DNA from: Dioscorea cayenensis subsp. rotundata
Lineage: Eukaryota; Streptophyta; Magnoliopsida; Dioscoreales; Dioscoreaceae
DNA: 64,000 nt
Direction of reading: 5' to 3'
Assembly: GCF_009730915.1 (NCBI RefSeq)
Contig: NC_052482.1
Location: forward strand, 21,296,345-21,360,344
Made by a program: the position numbers and the translations under genes. This document shows, one piece after another, positions 54,650-64,000 of the stretch; the stretch's first letter is position 1; the number at the start of each line of letters is the position of its first letter. The notes below the pieces were generated by a model. It worked only from the letters and a program-made list of their open reading frames with translations. It had not been told where the DNA came from and ran no database searches.

Positions 54650-56862
54650 ATGGATAAGAGTATGTTTGGCGATGTGGAATCCCTCGCGGAGGAGGACAAA
54701 ATTCGGATGTCAACCATGATCGATCAGCTCCAGATCCGTGACAGGTTTCCTCTTGAATTTCATCGTCGATTTGTTTAAATTTTTGGAATAAATGCATTTA
54801 TTTTGATGCTGATTTTATGGTAATTTGTGGATTTTTAGTTGTTCCATTCTTTAGGTTAATCGTTTTGATTGATAACATTTGTTGTTGTTTTATTATTGGA
54901 TCATTGTGTTTGTGAATGCTAGTTCTTTTGATTGATCTTTGGTTTGTGAATGCTTTTCTTGATTGATCTTTGGAAGATGATTGCTTTGTAAAAGGATGGT
55001 GTGATCCTTGAAAACTGAGCCACTTCTGCTTTGCTTTTGGTGCGTAATGAGGTTCTGATCATATGTTCATTTAATGAAATATTCTTGAAATAGAATATTT
55101 TTTAGTTGGGCTATATGTTGAAAATCAAGGATAACTCAGTTTCTTGGACTTTATTTATGATGGTATGTGATTGTGTTTTGTAGCATATTGACTCTGTGAT
55201 GTGTGTTGCATGCTCAAGGCTTGCTTGTTGTATTCTCTTGTTGCTTTGTGTGAGAAGATGGTATGAATATGGATGGTATCATTTACTTAAAATTAGTTTG
55301 CCTATTTGAAATGAATATATGGAATATCGATTAAAATATATTCTAAATATGTGAGCATGAGCTGGTTTTCTTTGAAATGTATTGTAGAGAAGAAGTTGGT
55401 AGTTATTTGAATTATAAGTGATCTACCATGTATGATTCGCTAGAAATGCACTTAATGACATGTAATAGATGAGAATCACTTAATCAAGTAATTTCTCTAA
55501 GTTAATGAGCTACATGTGACATTGGCTATTGTGGTATATCTGCATGCGCTGCTGATTGGCTCATCACTGTTAACTAACAAAAATGTCAAATGGGGTTTTC
55601 GTGTTATGACTCTCAAATAATAGCTTGTGAGCTGCTTGATTTCAGCTCAATTTTAGCCTGGGTTTGGCATGATTGTTTTGAAACATGAGGCCAAACTCAA
55701 GCTATATCTTAAAGGTTGGAATTAATTTCAAGTCATGCATGAGAATAGGCTGGCTCTTTCAAGCTTGGCTCAAAGTGAAGTGTGTTGTAATATATATATT
55801 TTTATAACTATATCAACCTATTGACATTACATGATATTGTACAGTGTTTGGTCGATTTAGATCTTTGCATTTAACTTCTGTCGCAATCTTGAGCTGAGTT
55901 TGAGTTGGGCCAGAATAATTTGAGCCGAACTTGAGCCAAGCTTGGCCCTCTCAAACCTGCTTTGTTTCTTTCCCTAGTTGCAATATAGTATCTTCCTTTC
56001 AGATGGTTATCTAACTCTCAATAGGAAACTGTTTATATTCTGCTATCCTTGTTGTACTTAGATTAACATTAGGCAAATCTCTTTTAAAAATGATCATTAT
56101 CATCCTTTCAAGCATCATATCCATCGTGTGATCTCATTAAGTCTTTAAGAATGAATGGTGATTTGTTGATGACAGGTAAAATATCTAAATCAATTGTGAC
56201 TATATTTATAATGTGTTGTTTGTTTGGGTTTTGTGTTAGGGTTGATGGGTTTGGTTCTTGAGTAGGTTACCTCATGAGCTTTTAATCAGAACATTTTGCA
56301 GGTGTTTTTGCACAGATTCCATATGTTTTTTTGGTCGTTGAATGATAGAGTGGAGCGAGGTATTGAGAGCCATATAACGGGGTAGATCTGTTGTTTTTTC
56401 GCCTACACAAGTGTTTGAACCTAGAATCAATTGCTTAAGCAACCCAAGCCTTTACAGCATAACCATTTGGACCAATCTCCGTTGGTAGATTCCATAATTT
56501 TGTTCGCCCATCTTTGATTTTTTATTTTATCTGGTTTATCTCCCTATGCTTTAGATATGTATTATTTGTTTTTATAATTTTTCTGGTTCCTGGAACTAAT
56601 TAAGTGTATACCACTTTGTTTCCCATCTCTTGTATCTTTCATGACTTGTAATTGACTCTAGTATATGTTTTGTAGTTTGAGGATGTACAACGCACTAGTT
56701 GAGCGATGCTTCTCTGATTGTGTGGATACTTTCCGGCGCAAGTCTCTCGACAAGCAAGAAGAATCATGTGTCCGCCGTTGCGCTGAAAAGTTTTTGAAGC
56801 ATTCGATGAGAGTCGGCATGAGATTTGCAGAGCTCAACCAGGGAGCTCCCACACCTGACTAA
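54650..56862 (+). CDS. TIM9: Mitochondrial import chaperone TIM9
   Basis: Small Tim protein that pairs with TIM10 in the intermembrane space to escort hydrophobic carriers to the TIM22 complex. Exons 54650-54744 and 56676-56862, separated by a 1931-base intron; 93 residues, the family size. Twin CX3C motifs are present: CFSDC and CVRRC, in the context SLRMYNALVERCFSDCVDTF and KQEESCVRRCAEKFLKHSM. The C-terminal MRVGMRFAELNQG is the TIM9 signature, distinguishing it from TIM8/10/13. Start chosen as the ATG after the purine-rich leader; MDKSMFGDVESL matches the plant TIM9 N-terminus. No defects seen. Confidence 0.96.
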
Positions 56863-57806
56863 CTTCTTCACCTAATAAGAAAACCAAAGCACCACCTTAG
56901 TTTACTGTCAGCATACCAGAGTTTTCCTACTCAAGTGTTTCATCTTTGTGAGTTTTGTTGTAATAAAAAATTCAAGATTTTTAGAGCATCTTTGAAACTC
57001 TGGTAATCAAACAAATTAATTAGTCATTGTTTTGTAATTGAAGTTCATAACATCTTTGAAGGCAAATTCAGCCTTTTATTATTCTGAGCACATGGATCAA
57101 TTAGTGTCTACGTCCAACAGTGGGGCCACATCTACTTCAAAGAGAACCATAAAATCTTGAGAAGGACTAAAGAATGGGAAAGAAGAGGTCCCAATCTTTG
57201 GTAGACCAAATGCTTAATAATAATAATAATAGTGAGTTTGGCCACCCTCCCCATTTTCCAAAGTCTTCCTTTTACTTTTTGATCTGTGAATATACAAATA
57301 TATTTATATATGTTTATCTTCAATTTTATCATCTTATCATCTATTAATCTCATCCATAAAATGATACGTCTTTTTAATTTTTAAATATCAATTTTTCAAG
57401 TATTATATATATATATATATATTTATGTTTGAATCAAGTGAACAAAGTTTGGAGTATATATGTATATATAAAAGTCCATGTGGAGAAGATATTAATACAC
57501 TGCATTTCACCCACAATTTAAGACACAATTGTCCATTAATAAACTTCAACAACAAAATGATCTCTAACCAAAACAACACAAATTAATTCTCATCTCATTA
57601 CATAATTCATGAATGCTTTCTAACATAATAATAATAATAATAATAAAAACAATTTCTTCAAATCAAAATTCTCTTCCTCTCTTCTCTTTTGAGTACCAAG
57701 AATTTACAAGATCAAAACACAAACCTCCTTCCTCATAATTCTCATCCACCTCCCAAATTTAAAAAATTTTTTTTTGAAGGAACTCAACTCAAACAGTCAA
57801 ACTTAA
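56863..57806. other. Spacer
   Basis: 3' regions of TIM9 (left) and of the unknown gene (right, minus strand). Contains (AATAAT)n at 57214-57229 and 57627-57645, and (AT)n near 57403-57420. No gene seen. Confidence 0.5.
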
Positions 57807-58479
57807 TCAATGAGGAAGAGGAAAAGAGAAAGTGATGGATTGCTGTGAAGGAAGTGCAAGCATGGCAGTGTGATCCAAGAAATCATTCAAACCAACAAGA
57901 GACTCCAAAATACATCTCAAATCATCAGCTTTATTAAACCCACAAGATCCCAACCTCCTCACTGCATAAACATAAAAAGTAAGACACCCTTTCCTAAACT
58001 TAAACCTTGCCATTTCACACCCACTCAACCCTCTTATCATCTTCTTATTTACATCACCAAGAACCACTACTCCTCCCCACAACCTCTCCACACTCATCTT
58101 CAAGCTCTCATTCTCAAACATAAAGATGACAACTTTGGATTTCTTAGTACCAAGGCCTAAAGTCAAAGTATGCCATGCATGGTGAGCAAGGATGGTGAAG
58201 TTTGTGGGAATGTAAGTGATGGTGGAAGTGAAGAGAGATGGAGATGGAGATGAGAGAAGAGTTAGAAGTTCAATGGTTGTTGCTCTTCTAATGGTGAAGG
58301 ATTTGATGATGATTTGGCCACCAAAACGAATGCCTTTAACTTCAGAACTACACTTGAAGTGAGTTGCAGTAGCAGTAGTAGTAGTAGTAGTAGGGGCCTC
58401 TTCTTTGTTTGATTTCTTTGCTTCTTGTTGTTGTTGTTGTTGTTGTCTTCTTCTTCTTCTTGTTGATGTTGTCTTCCAT
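57807..58479 (-). CDS. Conserved plant protein of unknown function (start region out of frame)
   Basis: I recognise this as a conserved angiosperm family but cannot name a function. A single open frame runs from 58520 down to 57807 and carries well-formed blocks: KCSSEVKGIRFGGQIIIKSF, RRATTIELLTLLSSP, LTLGLGTKKSKVVIFMFE, LGDVNKKMIRGLSGCEMARF, RKGCLTFYVYAVRR, NDFLDHTAMLALPSQ. This frame has no ATG upstream of the conserved part. The nearest plausible start is ATG 58479 (MEDNINKKKKK), in another frame; removing one base in the AAG/CAA low-complexity run would join it and give about 223 residues. The N-terminal part is Lys/Gln/Thr low-complexity; no signal peptide or membrane segment is evident. 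An upstream exon is an alternative. Confidence 0.72.
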
Positions 58480-58645
58480 GAATGGAGTACTTTTGATGGG
58501 GTGGTGGTCTTGGTTTTCTTTTATTTTGCTTTGTGTTCAAGATCTTAGACTCTTAGATAAGAGGTGTTGAATGTTCTTTCTTGGTTGCTTTAGAATTCAT
58601 TTATTTACACTTGATATAGAATAAGAAAACAAAATATAATAATTA

Positions 58646-58677
<32 letters not shown>

Positions 58678-59647
58678 GATATAGAAGAGAGAGAGAATTG
58701 AATGTAATGAGGTGGATAATTATTGATATGTTAAAAAGTATATATATATTTATATACCATTACAAAATAATTATATTTGATTATATGTACTTTATGATTA
58801 AAAAATTTAAACAAAAGTATTAAAAAATAGAAAATGATTTTTTTAAAAATTTTAATTTGATTTTTAGTATAATAACATACAATAAACATATATATATTTA
58901 TTTATTTATATATTTTCACAAAACATAAAAATTACCGCTATAGATAATTAGTATTTTTTTTACTGAAAGAATTTATGATTTACCCACATTTAAATATTAA
59001 ATCTTTCGTTAAAACTTAAAACAATAAAACTAATTGCTTGAATATTAATAAATAAAATTACGTTCTTATATCAGGGCATATATTTATGAAAAAAAATTTA
59101 AAAAAAAATAGAAAACTACTAAAAATAGAGTCATTGGTGAAAGGTCCCCACAACTTTGGATGAAATGATGGAAAGTTAGGAGCCTTCAATTATGGGATGG
59201 CGTGTTCTTTGCCTTTCTTACTTTTTCTTAATTATTTTTAATCTTTTCTTCATTTAATTTTTGTGAACCAAGTCCATAGATTGAAGAAACCAATCTATGT
59301 ATTTATTTTTTTAATGTGTGATTGCCCAAATTGGGTACTGTTTCATGTGACTATGTGAGTAAACAGTGTACTAGTTTGGAAAACAATGTAAGCTTGACTT
59401 GAATACAGTGTAAGAATTATAATTACACTGAGCACACTTATCATTGTAAACTAAGACTAATAATAATAATAATAATAATAATAATAGAGAAAAATCAACT
59501 GTAATTGTAATGTCTGCAAGTGAGCACAGTATCAATCAAGATGCTACAGTAAACATAATTAAAAATTAGCTGAGTTCAATAATTTAGATTTTGTTTTTAA
59601 ATTGATTGTTGTAGATACAATAGAAATATGATTAGACAGTGTGATTA

Positions 59648-59759
59648 AACGGTTTAAATCAAAATATTGTACATCCCATTTTTACTGTATTATTATTTAT
59701 AAACACAATAATACTATTTATTATACACTGTTGAAACTGTTAGATTGAAATTCAATGGT
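59648..59759. repeat. MITE-like element, copy 2
   Basis: Inverted relative to 19566-19685. Shares AACGGTTTAAAT(C), AATATTGTACAT, TTTACTGT, TTTATAAACACAATA and an end with ACTGTTAGATTGAA. Non-coding, AT-rich. Boundaries approximate. Confidence 0.45.
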
Positions 59760-59803
59760 CGATAGCAACATTCGTAGATTTAAAATACTTATGCACTCAT
59801 CCT

Positions 59804-59861
<58 letters not shown>

Positions 59862-60404
59862 TGTATATATATAATGAAACGGGAAACAAGAGGTTGGTGA
59901 GAGTTTGGAAGGAGAGGAACATGAGAAAAGTTAGATGGGTTCTTTCATTTGGAGCTAATAAATAAATAAATAAATAAATAATGTTGTTGGATTAGACGAC
60001 AAAATGAGCAAGCAAATCTAATTATTGACAGGCCAAATGTAGTAAGTAACAGAGACATAACAACTACCGGTAAAAAAGAAAAGGACTCTCATGTTTCCCT
60101 TTTGAGATTCATATTCTCATTGTCACCATTTTCCAAAAAAAATAAAAAAAATTGAGAGAGTTTGTATTTATAATTTTATATATGTATGACCATTGTTTTG
60201 AAGAAATTCTCTTGTTCATAAATGATTTTGTAACTCTATGTATTGTTTTCTTTTTTTAAAAAAAAAAGCAATAATAATAATAATGTGACAGTCATATATA
60301 ACTTATAAATAAATAAATCCAAAAAACTTATAATAAAAAAATAGTTGCTTGTTCAGTGTAATCTAGATGATTAGCTTAAGAGATATAGAGGACCATTCAT
60401 CTAT

Positions 60405-60613
60405 GAGCATCCATATATAAAAAATCTATAGATGTCCATTATTAACCATTGAATCTTGATCTAACAGTCAACATTGATAAACAGTAATTAATACAGTACT
60501 TATTGTTTAAAACAGTATACCAATACTGTTCCCCAATGTCAGTGATCATAATTGAACACCAATAGATTTTTTATATGATCAAACACCAATAGATTTTTTA
60601 TCTATGGCCGTCC
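60405..60613. mobile_element. MITE-like element with imperfect terminal inverted repeats
   Basis: About 209 bp with 25-base imperfect inverted ends: left 60405-60429 and right 60589-60613 share CCATA(T/G)ATAAAAAATCTAT when the right end is reversed. No coding capacity. Internally, ACAGT words recur, and a 21-base segment near the right end (A(A/C)ACCAATAGATTTTTTAT) is directly duplicated at 60555-60575 and 60581-60601. The superfamily could not be assigned because no clear target duplication was found. Confidence 0.5.
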
Positions 60614-60997
60614 ATATGGTTCAGTGTTTCTCAGTATTCAAAGTTGTTTAAAGAAACATTAAAAGCAGCTGGAGACAAAAAAGAGCAGATCACTTAACTG
60701 GATTAGAAGCGTATTCAATTCTGCCTGCTACTGTTGCCATGACTGCATTCATTTCATCATATAACCTAGCAAAGACTAACAATTGCTTGCAATTTGATAT
60801 GTTAGAAACAAAGGTCATTCAAAAGATTGGTGGACCAGACTTGGCTCAAAACCAATTCAGATTGAAATTTTTTTTACTTTCAGCGCATGTCGGTGATTCA
60901 GTGATAGTTGCATTCTATGACAGAAAGGAACTCAAGTAAAACACTGATGTACAAACCATTCAAAGAAAAAGACCATATATACACAGCAACATGAAGA

Positions 60998-63887
60998 TCA
61001 TGAAGGAGATGATTCGGTACTACCATCATGAAGAGCACAGCAGACGGTCGCTTTGTGATGGCCTTGGTACACTCTGATGGCCTCTCCTGTGGCCATTGTC
61101 CATAATCTTGCAGTTGAATCAGAAGAAGCTGCGTGTCACCGAAAGATTCAATTAAAATCTGAGAACATGTTTGGAAGGAAACTGATAGCATAACTTATTG
61201 GAAATGCAAAACCAAGAGAGATGATTATATAGCTTCTGATACCTGTTATCAAGAAAGCACCATCCACGGAAAAAACACAATCCCAGACCCAGCGTTGATG
61301 CCCTAAAGACATGTATGAAAAAATTTAATTAACTAATTATCATTAAGCAAATTGGGATCCATGAGGTAAAATGAGAGAATTGGGGATTGGCATCTTGTGA
61401 AGTTCCTTGTACCAGTTAAAGTTCGCTCCAGGGTGAAACCATCTACATTCCATATCTTAACCGTGTGGTCAGCTGATGCAGTGGCAAGGTACCTAAAAAT
61501 AAATCAAACAGGAAAATCGAAGCTTAAATATACAATTGGCGAAGGATTTACAAATTAAATGGCATGCACTTATTCAATTATTATTTTTTTTTCATGGACT
61601 ATATAAACTAATTCCTTTAAAAAGTACTAGGATGAAATAATTTGTCGGATGTAGGGTGTGTATCAAATAAGTGTCATTAAGCATCTATTTCTTCACAGAA
61701 AGCTTGGCAGATTATCGATAACTATCATTCTTACACAAGTTTGAAGCAACATACCTATGAGGATCACAGAATTCAGGCGAAAGCAGACATTTTAGAATGT
61801 AGCCATCATGAGCTTGTAGCTTGTGCAGGGGTTCAAAGTATGTCATTGTCTGCAGCCAATCACAACTATGAGATAGGCTTATAAGGAATTTAAAAGCAAT
61901 CACTCCAGACATAGAGCATAGATAAACCTGTACTCCACGTAGTAATCTCCACACATAACATGTCCCACGATTATTTGCAGCAACCACCATGCTTCCATCC
62001 CACATAACTGTCAAAGACCTCACGGCTGTATCCACCTCCGGCACCTGCACTCAAACATATTACAGGATGTAATGAGATTTTTCTCCGCCTCAAACAACCA
62101 CATCTACCAACTTTTTTACAGGAGAATCTGTATGTTTGCAATCTCATTATGCACAAGAATCAAAGTCAGGTACTTACTAGCTCACAACTGCATGAATTTG
62201 CAGTCAAATCCCATACTCGAATATTTCCATTTTGATCCCCAGATATCAGCTCAGTCTGCAAGAAAGTGATTTATTATATGACAGAAATTTCTTGATCACA
62301 ATAAGAGGAGGATGACAACTTTGATCAAATCATATATTCTACAACTAAATAAAATTAAATTTTTAGAGATAAGAGCTATAGGTTGACAAAGAACGGAAGC
62401 ATGTTGTGTTTTCCAACATCTCCCCTGAGAAAGGTTGGATCCAATGTTACTAGGACATGGATACGAGTGTCATTTATAAAAGTATCATAGAGTGCCAAGT
62501 GCCGACTTTTAAATTTAATAAAAACAGGATACACAGATACAACCATAAATAAACACACCCACACATGTTAATGTGTAGATTGACATGTGAATCTCATTGT
62601 TCTCGAGAGCATTTTAGTAAACAAATTTCTAGATTTGCATATAGATCAATTGACAATGTGAACCACATAATAATAATTACTTTAAGAGAAACAAAACTTA
62701 GGACAAGGAATTTAAATCATATTAAAATTTGAATTAAAGTGAAATAGAATTTTTAAATTATTGAATATCACTATCAAAAAGATTTGAAAGATAAAGAAAC
62801 AATTTATAAGAATAAATAAAAATAATCAAGTTTAAAAAGATAAGAAAAAAATAAGGTAATTAAAAAAAAAGACAATTGAGATTGAAATTAAAAAAATTAA
62901 GATGGAAAGAGAAATGGAAAGGAGATGAATCAAACCATTGTTCAAACAGAATAGAATCATGTGGCGAGCATGTGATTTGTCTAGGTTTAAAAGTAAAAAT
63001 AGTAGCAATAAGACACCAGTGTTAGCCTATTAGGTACTAGAGCCAAATATTAAACTCCTCCTATCACAATGAATGTTAGTGTGAATTCCATGAAAATTTG
63101 GAGCAATTATATTTGAAAGGTCAAAGTTAAACAAATTGTAATAACTAGAGCATCAGTCAGACTGTTTGTGGTGGCTTAGGTGAAAAAACTACAAACTAAT
63201 AATTGTCGATGCCAAACCTCAAACCTCGGGTTCCAGCAATCTTCAATATACATTGCCCTCTTTACTCACAGACGTTACTACCTTTCTCACAATCTCATGC
63301 AAGATGAAAATTCAATTAGTTTAAAGTTTCATGGGATTCACCAAGAGTACACAATGATATTTACCATAGAATGTCCACTAAACTTCTGCTTCATTCTAAT
63401 TAAAAGGTAAAACCATCCCAATGTCATGCAAGTTTAACTTTTAGGGGGTCAGATACCTCTCCCCAATGTTGATACTGCAAATCCATCACCCTTTGCCTTT
63501 CTTGCCTTGGGGGAGAGGTTCTGAAGATATGCTATAGATTTGGTCTCTGTGCATAATGGGTCCACAATAGAGAGCTTTGCACAAGCAGCATGTGACCATC
63601 AAGTATGTGCTTTAATTATGGAAATGTAAATCAAACAAAAGAACTTCTCAAGTTTGGGGATCATTTGCTTGTAAACTATGATACCATCTTAAAATATGTG
63701 AAGTTGTGACCGACCAATCTAAAGTAAAACACTAAAAGAATTTTGAAAATACAACTCCAGCATAAGATTTATATAAAAACATATTAGCAATCCTATGAAA
63801 CAGCTCTGAAGTGAAACCTGATTGGGGTGCAGAACAACTGTGTTGACGGCTGCCCGACTTTCATATTCACGTTGAGCACCTGGAGCC
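60998..63887 (-). CDS. LST8: TOR complex WD40 subunit LST8 (5' part beyond window)
   Basis: WD40 beta-propeller that stabilises the TOR kinase. Seven exons are visible, right to left: 63818-63887, 62178-62255, 61928-62044, 61755-61849, 61413-61492, 61243-61302, 60998-61128. All have GT/AG borders and consistent phase, giving the last 209 residues of a protein usually about 310 long. The N-terminal repeats lie past the right edge. Family blocks: [133 protein letters not shown]. These identify LST8 specifically. The 1562-base intron at 62256-63817 is AT-rich apart from one hairpin-forming segment. No frame defects seen. Confidence 0.95.
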
Positions 63888-64000
63888 CTAAAGAAGAACA
63901 AAAAGAATTCTAAGTATAACATAGTCCACACGAAAACAACGTAAAGCAATGATAGTGATAGGAGAACCTTCCATGCAACTAAAAACTAAACAGCGAACTT

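Larger units (their letters stand above)
58560..60997. other. AT-rich intergenic region with microsatellites
   Basis: No supportable gene in about 2.4 kb. (AT)n 58653-58676, (AAT)n 59459-59486, a long (AAT)n 59804-59861, AATA tetranucleotides 59957-59981, plus two MITE-like elements listed separately. The plus-strand frame at 60739-60939 shows no family features. Confidence 0.55.

Overview
The window is nuclear DNA of a flowering plant. Evidence: short-exon genes with canonical GT/AG introns, plant-only families (DYW-type PPR, Dof, POLTERGEIST-like PP2C, XB3-type ankyrin-RING E3, OEP16, GT14), an organelle-import pair, a nuclear-type tRNA-Lys, and very AT-rich intergenic DNA full of (AT)n, (AAT)n and (GA)n microsatellites. 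A compact-gene monocot outside the grasses is my guess, but the sequence does not prove it. I see no CRISPR array, no bacterial-style operon and no recognisable LTR retroelement.

Layout. 1.7-12.4 kb is a gene-rich block: GT14 glycosyltransferase (+), mitoribosomal mS37 (+), geranylgeranyltransferase-I beta subunit (-), and a PNPOx-like/DUF2470 split-barrel protein (+). 12.4-23.2 kb is mostly gene-poor, with one possible unrecognised spliced transcript at its left edge. A Dof transcription factor (+) lies at 23.4-24.6 kb, followed by about 7.8 kb of AT-rich desert. Ribosomal protein eL36 (-) is at 32.4-35.0 kb, then a SINE-bearing desert. 38.9-45.7 kb holds an XB3-like E3 ligase (+), a small plant-specific protein (-) and a POLTERGEIST-like PP2C (-). 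49.1-58.5 kb holds a DYW-PPR (-), tRNA-Lys(CTT) (+), OEP16 (-) and TIM9 (+) sharing a divergent promoter built of tandem repeats, and a conserved plant protein of unknown function (-). The right edge carries the C-terminal two thirds of LST8 (-), a TOR-complex subunit, cut by the window end.

The genes are independently regulated and do not form a pathway cluster. The one arrangement that looks functional is the OEP16/TIM9 pair (chloroplast outer envelope pore and mitochondrial intermembrane-space chaperone), whose start codons are 672 bp apart.

The most useful observation concerns sequence quality or gene decay: four conserved genes (eL36, OEP16, the PPR and the unknown gene near 58 kb) are each broken only by single-base length changes, mostly one extra base in a short homopolymer, while the encoded protein is otherwise family-perfect. 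Residual assembly indels are the likeliest explanation. I did not find a convincing new biological system; repeat families and regulatory architecture are the other points of interest.
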